DNA of 64,000 nucleotides from JARLFX01 sp036404255 (GTDB lineage Bacteria > Acidobacteriota > Terriglobia > Terriglobales > Acidobacteriaceae): NCBI GenBank assembly GCA_036404255.1, contig DASWOP010000250.1, positions 1 through 64,000 on the forward strand, read 5' to 3'. Positions 17,948 to 27,291 of the stretch are shown one piece after another (positions within the stretch are counted from its first letter, which is position 1; each line of letters opens with the position of its first letter). The notes beneath the pieces were generated by a model. That model searched no databases. It was not told the DNA's origin and worked only from the letters and a program-made list of their open reading frames with translations. The position numbers and the translations under genes are program-made.

Positions 17948-19027
17948 ATGCAGAAACAACTCACTCGGCTCATTCTTGCGGCCAGCCTGATAGGAATATC
18001 CAGCACAGCGCATGCCGCTCCGGCTATCTCCTCCATATTCCCAGCACCGGAGCGCATTGCCGCAGCGGGCGCACTACCTGATTGGGGCGGGTTTCGCACC
18101 TCCTGCCAGCAAGACCTTAAGATGACACCCTATCCGTTGGGCGACTTCTCGCCATCAGACCACTATGACAGCAAGGGGGAGAGTCCCATCGTATCCAAGG
18201 CGCAGATCGCCCTTCATAAAGAGTCCTACATGGTCTATCGACTGGGCGTCTGCTACCAGATTTCTCATGACAGAAAGTACGCTGCAAAAGCCGAGAGCAT
18301 TCTGGATTCGTGGGCCACAACGTTGACGCGTATTGGCACCGATCAGGGAGAAGACGAATTCAACTTCTTCACACCCTTCGCGCTGGCATCGGCCTATGCG
18401 CTGAAGAGCGACCCTGCATGGGACTCTACCCGCTTCGCCCTGGTTGTTCGACAAAGGTTTGTACCAGCGCTTCATACGAAAAAAGCTAACAACCATGGCA
18501 ACTGGGGTGTCTTGCTGGAGCTGACAGCCGGCTCGTTTTTGGATGATGCTGCGCTTATCGACTCGGCGCGTGATCGTTGGCTGGAACTGATGCGGAATCA
18601 GGTGGCAAGCGACGGATCACTGCCGCTGGAGATATGCCGTAGTGACACCACGAACTGGTGCGGCGGGCCAACAAAGGGTATCAAGGGCATCAGCTACGAG
18701 CACTGGACGCTACTGCCAGTCACCATTGCGGCTGAAATATTCAAAACACTGGGAATGGATGTGTATACAACACCCGAGGGTGCGCTGCTGCACAAGGCGT
18801 ATGCAAAGGTGGCGGCATGGACACTGCATCCTGAGACCTTCCCCTACTATGCGGCCAACGGCGGACATCTGCTGGGTGTACGCAACGACACGTACTTCTA
18901 CATCCTGCAGCAGGTCTTCCCCGAAGCGGATGCGGCGACACTCCAGAAGAGTACCGGCGGTTTCCAGAGAGATGACCTCAATCTCAGCGCACTATACGGC
19001 ACTCCCAAATTATCTACTGCTCATTAG
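17948..19027 (+). CDS. Alginate lyase-like polysaccharide lyase (PL5-type fold), secreted
   Basis: 359 residues, with a Sec signal peptide cleaved near THAA/PAIS. GAGGGT six bases upstream supports ATG 17948. The protein has the helical alginate-lyase (PF05426) pattern; NNHGNW at residues 181-186 matches the family's catalytic NNHxxW region, and YEHWTLLPVTIAAEIF and NGGHLLGVRND follow. The classic reaction is beta-elimination in a uronic-acid polymer, leaving unsaturated ends. The convergent GH105 gene 14 bases downstream would remove such unsaturated uronyl residues. Whether this one cuts alginate, glucuronan or a glycosaminoglycan-like chain is unknown; neighbouring hexosamine genes argue against plain alginate. 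Confidence 0.82.
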   Translation: MQKQLTRLILAASLIGISSTAHAAPAISSIFPAPERIAAAGALPDWGGFRTSCQQDLKMTPYPLGDFSPSDHYDSKGESPIVSKAQIALHKESYMVYRLGVCYQISHDRKYAAKAESILDSWATTLTRIGTDQGEDEFNFFTPFALASAYALKSDPAWDSTRFALVVRQRFVPALHTKKANNHGNWGVLLELTAGSFLDDAALIDSARDRWLELMRNQVASDGSLPLEICRSDTTNWCGGPTKGIKGISYEHWTLLPVTIAAEIFKTLGMDVYTTPEGALLHKAYAKVAAWTLHPETFPYYAANGGHLLGVRNDTYFYILQQVFPEADAATLQKSTGGFQRDDLNLSALYGTPKLSTAH

Positions 19028-19041
19028 TAGGGATGCGCGGA

Positions 19042-20220
19042 TCATATATGCTGGAGCGACTTATGCGATCCTCGCGCAAATCGGTACAGCTCTGAACCGG
19101 CAAGCAGAAATGCCCCGACGCCATACACGTAGCTGGATGTGGGCTTGAACTGCCCCGGTGCAGCATCGACTGGTTGGATACACCCCAGACGTCCATCTGC
19201 ATAGATGTGCGCGATCATGCCCTGCCATGCCTTGCTCACTACGGGCCCGTATTCCTTGCGTGGAAGCAGGCCTGCGTTGATACCATACGCCATCGCATAG
19301 CTTATAAATCCGGAACCACTGATCTCAGGCAATGGATAGGCCGCTGCATCTAGTAGACCGGAGCGCCATAGGCCATCCGCGCCCTGCAGCATGGCCAGCC
19401 TTGCAGACATCTGCTGGAACTGCTCCACATACTTCTGCCGCGAGGGACGGTCCTTCGGCATGTACTGCAATACACGAGCGAGACCAGCCATTACCCAACC
19501 GTTTCCGCGAGACCAGAAGAGCTTCTTGCCATTCGCTTCCCGCTTGTCAAAGTAACGCTTGTCACGGAAATACAGGTGCTCCATCGTGTCGTAAAGCGAA
19601 GCCGACGTGATCCACCATTCGCGATCCAGAAAATCCAGATACGCCGTATCGCCCGTAGCCCTGTAGAGTCGCGCGCATACCGGTGGCGCCATAAAGAGTG
19701 CATCGCACCACCACCACAGCGGCTTCTGCGGATCATCCGGCAACTGCATCATGCTCTCAAACCGCTGTCTGATCGGAGTCAGCATCACCGGATCGCGATG
19801 CTTCAGGTAAAGCTCCAGATACGTCTGCCCCACAGCCTGATGATCAGCATGGGTGGAATTCAGGCCAGGCTGCCAGTGCAGTTTCTGCCCCATCTCCATC
19901 ATGGCCGCCTCGTATTTGGGATCATGCAGAGTTGCACCGCACGCCATGAAGCCCGCGTACAGGGCAGCAAACGTCCAATCATCGTTGAAGTCCCTACGCG
20001 CGCGATATAACTCCCATCCACCCACACGCTCCATGGCCTTCCGTATGGCGCTGTGCGTGAGGTTGCCGGAAAGATCGCTAGCCAGAGGACCCGCATCCTC
20101 TGGGGAATCACCTACCGCCGGCAGTTTTTCAGCTGAAGTCTGTGCCAGCAGATCGCCTGCGGAAGCGGCAAGGCAGGCAAAAGGGAGGGTATAGATGAAT
20201 CGACGGCGTGAAGCCTGCAT
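19042..20220 (-). CDS. Unsaturated uronyl hydrolase, GH105/GH88 type, exported
   Basis: 392 residues starting with a twin-arginine signal (ASRRRFIYTLPFACLAAS). The (alpha/alpha)6-barrel motifs of GH105 are clear: DDWTFAALYAGFMACG, DHQAVGQTYLELY with the catalytic-type Asp, SRGNGWVMAGLARVLQYMP, and LPEISGSGFISYAMAYGIN. These enzymes hydrate the 4,5-unsaturated uronic acid left by polysaccharide lyases. It begins 12 bases after the GatZ/KbaZ-like gene, so the two are co-transcribed, linking extracellular uronate removal with intracellular tagatose-phosphate metabolism. Confidence 0.9.
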   Translation of the reverse strand: MQASRRRFIYTLPFACLAASAGDLLAQTSAEKLPAVGDSPEDAGPLASDLSGNLTHSAIRKAMERVGGWELYRARRDFNDDWTFAALYAGFMACGATLHDPKYEAAMMEMGQKLHWQPGLNSTHADHQAVGQTYLELYLKHRDPVMLTPIRQRFESMMQLPDDPQKPLWWWCDALFMAPPVCARLYRATGDTAYLDFLDREWWITSASLYDTMEHLYFRDKRYFDKREANGKKLFWSRGNGWVMAGLARVLQYMPKDRPSRQKYVEQFQQMSARLAMLQGADGLWRSGLLDAAAYPLPEISGSGFISYAMAYGINAGLLPRKEYGPVVSKAWQGMIAHIYADGRLGCIQPVDAAPGQFKPTSSYVYGVGAFLLAGSELYRFARGSHKSLQHI

Positions 20221-20232
20221 AGCGGAATTTCC

Positions 20233-21531
20233 TTATGTGCGTTGAGGAACAGAATCCATCAGCCGGCAGATGCCGGCTGCAGCATAGGGCGACAGAGCCT
20301 GCTGAATTTTAGCAATGATTAGCGCTTCAGGCGTTATCGGCAAACCTTCCTGACGTACGGCCTGATACTGCACGGGCAGTACCGCGGACAACAGCGTCTC
20401 CGGAATCGCGACGCTATTCAGATTACTCATCAACTTATCGACCGCTGCTTGCACCGCAGCATTTCCCCAGTAATAGCGAATGCGGTCGCTGTAGCTGTAG
20501 CGGCGCAGAAGCCGTTGCTGCTCCAGCGTGCCATGATAATGCTTTGCCCAGTGCTCCGGGTAGGCAAGCATCTCGTGATCGATAATGCTACTGAGCCCGG
20601 AACACTTCTTCACGGGAAAAAGTTCTTGTTCAATCCGCTCCAGCGCAAACAGCCCCTCACGCAGGGCGAAGGTCAGAGCAGGCCCAACCTTCAGAATCGT
20701 AAACCCATCGTTTACCAGCTCAGTAAAGGCAGAGGGCCGCTGATAGTCGGTGGAGTGCGCTTCGAAGACCAGCCCATCCACATCGCGGAGCAGTTGCTGA
20801 AGCTCACCGGTCTTTGCCGAGACATAGTCTGCCACGCTGTCGTGGTTGAACTCCACACCCGGCTGTACGACCATTGCAATCACTCGCGGCCACATAGTTG
20901 ATAGACCCGCGCGGGAGAAGACTTCGTGATGGATTGCCAGCGTCTGCGCGGCACGAGCGTAGGGTGTAACTTCAAGCTCCGCCAGACCTTCTGTGGCTCC
21001 ACCGGGAACAGGCACTTCGGTGCCGATTACATAGAAACGCGGACTGCCCCCACTCGCATCCTCTGCCGCACGGCACAAGCGAGCAGCGCGCTCCGCCACT
21101 ACCCTGTCTGGCAATGGGTGTTGATCTCCGCTGCAGGCCATGCTGGCATCGAGATGAATCTTTGCAAATCCTGCGCGAGAGTACTCCGCCACCATCTCCT
21201 CCGCATACTGCATCGCTTCTTCAGCAGAGAGGTGGGTCCATGTATTCGGGCCCAGGTGGTCGCCGCCAAGAATTACATGCTCGCGTGCATAACCTTGTTG
21301 ATCCGCCAAGCGGCATACAAAGTCACGGAAGTCCGCTGGGCGCATCCCACTATAGCCGCCAAACTGGTTCACCTGGTTGCTGGTCGCCTCAACCAACAGC
21401 GGAGTCTTATCCTGCAGCGCTTGCAGAATAGCCGCCTTCAGCACAAGCGGATGCGCGGAACAAACAGAATAGAGGCCAAAAGGATGCCCTTCGCGCACTG
21501 AAGAGCTCATTCGCTGTAGGATATGGGGCAT
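20233..21531 (-). CDS. GatZ/KbaZ-family tagatose-bisphosphate aldolase subunit or tagatose-6-phosphate 4-epimerase
   Basis: 432 residues from ATG 21531, with AAGGAC as ribosome-binding site; this gives the usual family N-terminus. Visible family motifs are GLYSVCSAHPLVLKAAILQAL, VEATSNQVNQFGGYSGMRP, VILGGDHLGPN, KIHLDASMACSGD, GTEVPVPGGA, EAHSTDYQ and FTILKVGPALTFALREGL. KbaZ/GatZ proteins were described as non-catalytic partners of the class II aldolases KbaY/GatY, and related proteins are reported to be D-tagatose-6-phosphate 4-epimerases. No KbaY/GatY is in this window, so an epimerase role yielding fructose-6-phosphate is attractive. With AgaS this supports a GalNAc route. Confidence 0.88.
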   Translation of the reverse strand: MPHILQRMSSSVREGHPFGLYSVCSAHPLVLKAAILQALQDKTPLLVEATSNQVNQFGGYSGMRPADFRDFVCRLADQQGYAREHVILGGDHLGPNTWTHLSAEEAMQYAEEMVAEYSRAGFAKIHLDASMACSGDQHPLPDRVVAERAARLCRAAEDASGGSPRFYVIGTEVPVPGGATEGLAELEVTPYARAAQTLAIHHEVFSRAGLSTMWPRVIAMVVQPGVEFNHDSVADYVSAKTGELQQLLRDVDGLVFEAHSTDYQRPSAFTELVNDGFTILKVGPALTFALREGLFALERIEQELFPVKKCSGLSSIIDHEMLAYPEHWAKHYHGTLEQQRLLRRYSYSDRIRYYWGNAAVQAAVDKLMSNLNSVAIPETLLSAVLPVQYQAVRQEGLPITPEALIIAKIQQALSPYAAAGICRLMDSVPQRT

Positions 21532-21582
21532 TGCTGAGTCCTTCTTTTCATAGTCAATCTTTATGTTTGAATACATACAAAA

Positions 21583-21608
21583 ACATAATAATACGAAATA
21601 AAAAGATA
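21583..21608. promoter_or_regulatory. A-rich operator-like motif in the GatZ/amidohydrolase divergent region
   Basis: CATAATAATACGAAATAAAAAGATA is the best example of the shared motif; compare 17841-17868 and 16221-16245. It sits 52 bases upstream of the GatZ start and 24 bases upstream of the amidohydrolase start, so one bound regulator could control both directions. Confidence 0.45.
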
Positions 21609-21631
21609 TACAATTGACTGCAGGAGAGAAA

Positions 21632-22678
21632 ATGCCTACCGAAGATAAATTTGTTGCCATGGTCAGCGCCAAGGCAGATGTTGATCTGCCGTTGAGCGAT
21701 TTTCTGCCGGTATCTGAGCTACGCATTCCTGCGCATGATCTGCAGAAGCCGCGCTTCCCTGCGATCGACTTCCACAACCACCTGGATTCCATGGAGCCAG
21801 CAGAAGTGCTTCGGATCATGGATACGTGTGGCGTAGAAAAGATTGTGAACATCACTATGCGCACTGGCGATGAAGCGCTTAGCATCATGGACAAGTTCCA
21901 TGCGGCAGACCGCTCGCGGTTCTACTCCATTGGCTGGATGGACTGGACGGATTTGCATCAGGATGGCTTTGTGGCGCTTACACTAGAGCGTCTGGAGCAG
22001 ATGGCTGAGCATGGAGCAAGCGGCATTAAATTCTGGAAAGACCTCGGACTGACCCTGACAGATAAGTCCGGCAAACTGCTGCGGATTGACGATGAGCGAC
22101 TTGCTCCAATCTTTGAGCGAGCCGCAGATTTAGGGCTTTTTGTCATGTTCCACACGGCGGATCCAGCTGCCTTCTTCCGCCCGATTGATCGCTACAATGA
22201 GCGCTACGAGGAACTTGCTGCGCATCCCGATTGGGCTTTCAGCGGCATACCCGTTGAGAAATGGGAGCTGCTAAATCAGCGCAATACGGTATTCGGCAGA
22301 CACCCCAAAACGACTTTTGTGGGCGCCCATGTGGGTGAAAGTGGCGAGGACCTCGCCTTTGTCCGGGATATGCTCGATAACTATCCCAATGTCCATATCG
22401 ATATATCTGCACGTACGCCAGAGCTAGGACGCCAGCCATACACCGCGCGCAAACTCTTTATGGAATTTCCAGACCGCATCCTGTTTGGAACAGACCTGCT
22501 TCCTGAAATCTCCATGTATTGCCTTCACTATCGTTTTCTGGAGACTGCCGATGAGTATTTCGAGTATCCATCTCATGCATCTCGGCAGGGCCGGTGGAAT
22601 ATCTACGGCGTCTTCCTGCCAGACGACGTCCTGCTCAAGCTCTACCGGGAAAATGCATTAAAGCTGCTCAAGCGATAG
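21632..22678 (+). CDS. Amidohydrolase_2-family metal-dependent hydrolase
   Basis: 348 residues from ATG 21632, which has an excellent CAGGAGAG site; a TTG at 21614 is less likely. The TIM-barrel amidohydrolase motifs are FHNHLD (metal-binding HxH), MFHTADP, FVGAHVGES and FGTDLLPE with the conserved terminal Asp. Members of this group hydrolyse or decarboxylate varied small acids and lactones. The gene is divergent from gatZ and precedes the DeoR regulator. A role on a uronate, lactone or N-acetylated sugar is possible; it is not NagA/AgaA-like, and its substrate is unknown. Confidence 0.85.
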   Translation: MPTEDKFVAMVSAKADVDLPLSDFLPVSELRIPAHDLQKPRFPAIDFHNHLDSMEPAEVLRIMDTCGVEKIVNITMRTGDEALSIMDKFHAADRSRFYSIGWMDWTDLHQDGFVALTLERLEQMAEHGASGIKFWKDLGLTLTDKSGKLLRIDDERLAPIFERAADLGLFVMFHTADPAAFFRPIDRYNERYEELAAHPDWAFSGIPVEKWELLNQRNTVFGRHPKTTFVGAHVGESGEDLAFVRDMLDNYPNVHIDISARTPELGRQPYTARKLFMEFPDRILFGTDLLPEISMYCLHYRFLETADEYFEYPSHASRQGRWNIYGVFLPDDVLLKLYRENALKLLKR

Positions 22679-22884
22679 ATTCTCCGTGCTGACTACCCCT
22701 TTGCTAAATGTGGAGATTAAAGGCAATATAATGGTCTAGATCGTAAGGTGCTTTTTGTATCGCTTTTGAATCTGTCATTTTGATTGTGTTTGTCCAGGTC
22801 AACTCGAAACGTATGATGCTTCAGAATACTTACAAGCACAGAGTTCTTTGCCACTGATTCAATCGGAGAATATAACCTCTCGTG

Positions 22885-23703
22885 ATGAAAACTCAATCCA
22901 TAGTCAAACGTCATCCCATGCCCCATACTGAGCCCGGTAATCTGCTGATCGGAGAGCGACACCAGCTTATTCTGGAAGTACTGAACCGGGATGGTCGCGT
23001 GCTGGTTTCCGAGCTATCCAACTCACTTGGCATTTCTCCCATCACCATTCGCAAAGATCTTGATCACCTGGAGGCGCAGCGATTGCTGCAGCGCACGCAC
23101 GGCGGAGCACTGCCGCCAAGCACCAGTACCCTGATTGATCCTTCTGTGAAGGAGAAGGAGCAGCAACAGAGCGAGGAGAAGCGCCGCATCGCCGCAGCCG
23201 CAGTCGGGCTAGTGAAGGAAGGCCAGTGCATCCTGCTTGACTCCGGTACCACCGTCATGGCTATTGCACGTGCGCTACGCAAGTTTTCTAATCTCACGAT
23301 CGTGACTAATGCCGCAAACATCGCAGCGGAGTTGAGCGATACCGGATTCGAAATCATTCTGACCGGCGGAACGCTACGGAAAAATTCACTGTCGCTGGTA
23401 GGTCCGCTGGCTGAGGATGTACTGAAGCAGATCCGCGCTGACATTCTTTTTCTGGGCGTCGACGGTTTCGACCCGAAGATCGGAGTGACAACTCCCAATG
23501 TGCTGGAGTCACGAGTAAACCGGGCAATGGTGAGCGCTTCACGCAGGGTAATTGCAGTATGCGACTCCACTAAATTTGGCCGCTCCAGCATGGCACTGAT
23601 CGTACCGCCAACAGCAATTCACACCGTCATCACAGATAATCAGGCTGCAAGTGTGCATGTGAAGATGCTACGCAGCGCAGGTATCGAGGTCATCATCGTC
23701 TGA
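22885..23703 (+). CDS. DeoR-family transcriptional regulator (AgaR-like)
   Basis: About 272 residues from ATG 22885; an internal ATG at 22918 is also possible because neither has a strong ribosome-binding site. The N-terminal winged helix-turn-helix reads LVSELSNSLGISPITIRKDLDHLEAQRLLQRTHGGA, the DeoR signature. The C-terminal sugar-phosphate sensor has LDSGTTVMAIA, TNAANIAAEL, LTGGTLRKNSLSLVGP and FLGVDGFD. DeoR proteins usually repress sugar catabolic genes and are released by a phosphorylated intermediate. Position beside the AgaS/GatZ genes makes it the likely regulator of the GalN branch. Confidence 0.92.
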   Translation: MKTQSIVKRHPMPHTEPGNLLIGERHQLILEVLNRDGRVLVSELSNSLGISPITIRKDLDHLEAQRLLQRTHGGALPPSTSTLIDPSVKEKEQQQSEEKRRIAAAAVGLVKEGQCILLDSGTTVMAIARALRKFSNLTIVTNAANIAAELSDTGFEIILTGGTLRKNSLSLVGPLAEDVLKQIRADILFLGVDGFDPKIGVTTPNVLESRVNRAMVSASRRVIAVCDSTKFGRSSMALIVPPTAIHTVITDNQAASVHVKMLRSAGIEVIIV

Positions 23704-23728
23704 CTGCAATTCCTTGCCTATATCCATG

Positions 23729-25264
23729 TTATGCGTGAATGCTAACAAGCGCTGCACTTCCTGGCGGCATGGTAATTTTGAATTCGCTGGCGGTGGTGCG
23801 GCGTAGAATTTCCGCCCTATCTGTAGCTAGCTGGCCATCACTCCCTACGGTTGCGTTTCCAAAGCGAATGCCGGTGGTCGCTTCCAGCGCTGGGCCAGTC
23901 AGGCGTTGAACAGATGCCGTGTGGAACAACTTTCCAGTACTGAGCAACATATCCGTCGCCTGCGAACCCTTATTAAAGATAGCGATCTGCATAGTTTTGC
24001 CTGTTGCAGTAAGCGCGGCATAGGCCGTAATAGTAGATTGCGCTTCTGAGAAAGAGCTTTCGACTAAATTTGCTCCAGCCATGCGTGCTACCAGCAGCAT
24101 GCCATAGAAAATGGGTCGTGCCGAGTATCCATGACTAGCGCTGCCCGCAATAGGCGTGTAGTAGGAATCATCCGCTTCGCTTTTTGCAACGGCATCTCCA
24201 GGCATCTTGCCGCCAAGCGAGGCTCTAATCTGCCGCGCGCTACCCCCATGGAAATTGATGCCGCAAAATCCAGCCGACAACAACTTGAGCGTAAGGTCTC
24301 CGGCCCACAGAGCCGATCCCAGGGTGTTGCTTACTCCGGGTTTACCGCCGGAGTAGCAGGAATTTACTTCCGTCATGCGAAAGGGCAAACCGGCATGGTG
24401 GCCTGCTGTCGCAGTCACGTTGATCTCATGATCGATCTTCTTCGGGTTTAGTAATAAGTTTTGCATCGTCGACTCAGGGCTGGTCGGGGGGCCTTCGGCA
24501 TAGAAGTGATCCGTGATTGCGACGAGATGTTGTTTCATCTCTGCAACAGCTTCGCTCGCGAAGAGATTCATCCAGGCAGCCTCTGCACCCATATCGGGAC
24601 CAGCGAGTCTAGCCGTGGGTATACGCTTCACAATCGCACGTGCGAAACTAAGCCACTCAGCCAGATAGACCTTTTCATTCCAGGCATCTGAACGAAGCCG
24701 GTAGCGGATGTAATTATTCGGCTCGTTGCCAATCTGAAGATACTCGAGCTTAGATCCCAATATTTCTACAACGGCCGCCGCTTCTTCGGCAGCACGCTCC
24801 GGCGTGCCCGTGCCCAGGTTCAATCCATAGATGCAGTTCCAGCCGGTTACATTCAGAAAGTGACGAAGATTGTGCAACGCAGCCGGGGTAATAGGGGTGA
24901 GTTCCTTCGGCTGAGTCGGTTGAGGAAACCACGCTGGTGCCTCCACCGTTGCATTGGCTTTGAAGTACGTGAACTCGCTGGTATTCCCCCCGAGCCGCAA
25001 GCTGCCGCTGGGGCTGAGTGTCCGAAGAAACTGCACCAGGGCTTTGTTCGACGGAGCAAAGTATTCCGGCTCACCAAGCTGTGTGGATTCGTAACTAAGT
25101 CCCATGACATCGCGTGGAATGAAGCCCCTGTGCTGCCCGGGATGAACCTGGAGCGTGAGCGGCTGACTCATGGCAGTACCCATGCCCCACAAAGGATGTG
25201 CGGCAGCCCCGAGCATGGCAAGACTGGTCGGAGCAGAAACAAGAAAGCGGCGTCTGTTCATCAT
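23729..25264 (-). CDS. GH79-like beta-glucuronidase/heparanase-type hydrolase, exported
   Basis: 511 residues with a twin-arginine signal (NRRRFLVSAPTSLAML). The barrel domain shows SLRLGGNTSEF, LEYLQIGNEPNNY with the presumed acid/base Glu181, and FRMTEVNSCY with the presumed nucleophile Glu299; a C-terminal beta domain ends the protein. This pattern fits GH79, whose members release glucuronic acid or cleave heparan/hyaluronan-type chains. It is the last gene of the leftward run that begins with the MFS porter and TonB receptor, 113 bases after the NHL lipoprotein. It strengthens the case for a glucuronic-acid-containing substrate. Confidence 0.88.
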   Translation of the reverse strand: MMNRRRFLVSAPTSLAMLGAAAHPLWGMGTAMSQPLTLQVHPGQHRGFIPRDVMGLSYESTQLGEPEYFAPSNKALVQFLRTLSPSGSLRLGGNTSEFTYFKANATVEAPAWFPQPTQPKELTPITPAALHNLRHFLNVTGWNCIYGLNLGTGTPERAAEEAAAVVEILGSKLEYLQIGNEPNNYIRYRLRSDAWNEKVYLAEWLSFARAIVKRIPTARLAGPDMGAEAAWMNLFASEAVAEMKQHLVAITDHFYAEGPPTSPESTMQNLLLNPKKIDHEINVTATAGHHAGLPFRMTEVNSCYSGGKPGVSNTLGSALWAGDLTLKLLSAGFCGINFHGGSARQIRASLGGKMPGDAVAKSEADDSYYTPIAGSASHGYSARPIFYGMLLVARMAGANLVESSFSEAQSTITAYAALTATGKTMQIAIFNKGSQATDMLLSTGKLFHTASVQRLTGPALEATTGIRFGNATVGSDGQLATDRAEILRRTTASEFKITMPPGSAALVSIHA

Positions 25265-25377
25265 GATGAGATTATGACTCCCTGCGTATTGATAATGATA
25301 TCGGTAGCTTCCCAGTGATAAATTCCTCTGTACCAGCCACTTCTGCTACCAGCTGGCACAGCGGCGACGGGTAAAAA

Positions 25378-27276
25378 TCAAGGACCTACATTGACGGCAA
25401 TCGGCGTAACGACTGGTGTGGCAATACCTACAAAGATAGTGACGGAATTATCACCAGAGTTGGCAGTCCATATATTACCGCTTGGATCCACCGCAATCGC
25501 GACAGGGAGACTCAGCACGCCGTATCCCGTCGCAGGTGAAACCGCGGTGCTACCTGAAAATTCCGAGATGGACGCACTATTGGCAAACCATGCCATACTA
25601 TTGCCGTCGTATGCCACAGCAAGAGGCAGTGTCAGTCCGCCGCCCAGTACGGGGCTAGCTGTATCCACGGCACCTGTATTTACAGCCAGTGTGAACGCAC
25701 CGGAAATCGATGCACCGGTGGTGCTTCCAGTCATGACAATCGCTCCGCTACTGTTGATTGCCAGGCCTGTACTTCCAAAAAGGAAGCCATCGCTTATGCA
25801 GTTCTGAAAGACAGCGGCACTGCTGAAGAGGCAAAGCTGCCCTGTTCCGGAGTTGGCAATGACTATGCGTCCAGTGGAATCAAGGGCAATCGCGGTGGGC
25901 TCACTGAGTGCGCCGGACCCCGTGATGGGGCTTGAGCCGCTGGGTGTACCGGATGAACTCAACTCTGTAATAGAATTGCCGCTGAAGTTCGCTACCCATG
26001 CATTGCCGACAGAATCATTGACAATCGCAACTGGCGTAGAGATGCTACCGCCGGTGAAGCCTGAACCGGAAAGCGCAGCGCCTGCGCTGCTCAACTTGAC
26101 TACGCTATTACCACCAGTATTTGCGATCCACAGGTTGCCGCTACGATCGATTGAAATCCCACGTGGCGAGAGCAATCCAGCATTGCTATAAGGCGTAGTT
26201 GTGAATGAAGATGAGAGACTAGGAAACTTCACAACCGAGAAGCCGCCTTCGTTAGTTACCCAGGCATTTCCACCGGCATCAATTGCTATGCCACCAGGAC
26301 TGGTCATCTCCGATCCGGTGTAACTCACAGAGAGCGTGAAATCACCCGGCTGTGCACTGAGACCCGGAGAAAATGGTGGCGTCCCTGTGACTAGCGAATA
26401 TAGTCCCGTAATAGATGAGCTACCGGGATGATTTGCCATGGCGAGTCCAGCGTCGATCGTCTCCGTAGCGCCAGTGGCGGAGAGCAGCGACATGCAGGAC
26501 ACGGAGGCAGCAGCACTTGTTCCATTCACACAGGAAGCCAGGATATTGGCCAGCGTATTCAGACGCGCGACTGGAAGCGTGATGCCAGCAGATGGCGTCG
26601 CGATCAAGCCAGTCTGAAAATTGACGAGCGTGTTGACCATATTGAACGCATTGACCAGCCCCGTGGGATTGCTTCCAGTAGCACCGACATGCGTGTAATC
26701 ACCCATGAACGGAGCAAGTGCATAAACCGCGGCCACAGTTGTAAGTTCATTCAGGTTGATAAAGGTGCCCGATGTGAGCGAACTGCATGGGCCCAGCGCT
26801 GCCAACAGACCTAGCGCGGTATTGTTGCCTCCACCAGCGTTACCACCAGTCGCCGTGATGTAAACCTGTGTAGCCGATGAACAGGAGTAGTCTCCCGTGA
26901 TGGTGAATTCGCCAATCGGTAATGTATTGAATGCGTTGCCAGCATTGCCACCGGTACCGGAACCATCGCTGGTAGTCACGGCGCTTGTGAGCAATGCCCT
27001 CGAAGCCGATCTCGCGCCTGCAGTACCCACAGTGTAAAGCTGAATTGTTGCACCGCTCACCGGTTGCTGTCCGCCTTTAACGCGCCCCTGCGCAATGATC
27101 GTGCTCTTCCCGCCGCTGCCACCGCCATTGTCGGCAAGCGATCGCGCGGTACCCGCACCGCAGCCGCCAAGTAGTGCGGATGCCAGCATTGCCACGCCGC
27201 CTAGCATAAGCGCTCTGGCTGAGTGAGACTGAGACTTCGCAAATGACGATATATCGTTCATAGTGTTTTCTCGCAT
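25378..27276 (-). CDS. NHL-repeat lipoprotein
   Basis: 632 residues. Start at ATG 27276 or 27261; both leave the lipobox ALLGGC intact (Cys39 from the first). It shares its plan with the larger lipoprotein at 9.9-12.9 kb: beta-sandwich with QQPVSGATIQLYTVG, helical segment with NLNELTTVAAVYALAPFMG, a PPFSPGLSAQPGDFTLSV linker, then five to six NHL blades such as GISIDRSGNLWIANTGG and AIAVDPSGNIWTANSG. It lacks the duplicated FNGQT module. It lies 15 bases after the hyaluronidase-like fusion gene in the same operon. Probably an outer-membrane lipoprotein; ligand unknown. Confidence 0.82.
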   Translation of the reverse strand: MRENTMNDISSFAKSQSHSARALMLGGVAMLASALLGGCGAGTARSLADNGGGSGGKSTIIAQGRVKGGQQPVSGATIQLYTVGTAGARSASRALLTSAVTTSDGSGTGGNAGNAFNTLPIGEFTITGDYSCSSATQVYITATGGNAGGGNNTALGLLAALGPCSSLTSGTFINLNELTTVAAVYALAPFMGDYTHVGATGSNPTGLVNAFNMVNTLVNFQTGLIATPSAGITLPVARLNTLANILASCVNGTSAAASVSCMSLLSATGATETIDAGLAMANHPGSSSITGLYSLVTGTPPFSPGLSAQPGDFTLSVSYTGSEMTSPGGIAIDAGGNAWVTNEGGFSVVKFPSLSSSFTTTPYSNAGLLSPRGISIDRSGNLWIANTGGNSVVKLSSAGAALSGSGFTGGSISTPVAIVNDSVGNAWVANFSGNSITELSSSGTPSGSSPITGSGALSEPTAIALDSTGRIVIANSGTGQLCLFSSAAVFQNCISDGFLFGSTGLAINSSGAIVMTGSTTGASISGAFTLAVNTGAVDTASPVLGGGLTLPLAVAYDGNSMAWFANSASISEFSGSTAVSPATGYGVLSLPVAIAVDPSGNIWTANSGDNSVTIFVGIATPVVTPIAVNVGP

Positions 27277-27291
27277 GAAACGCTCTTCAAG

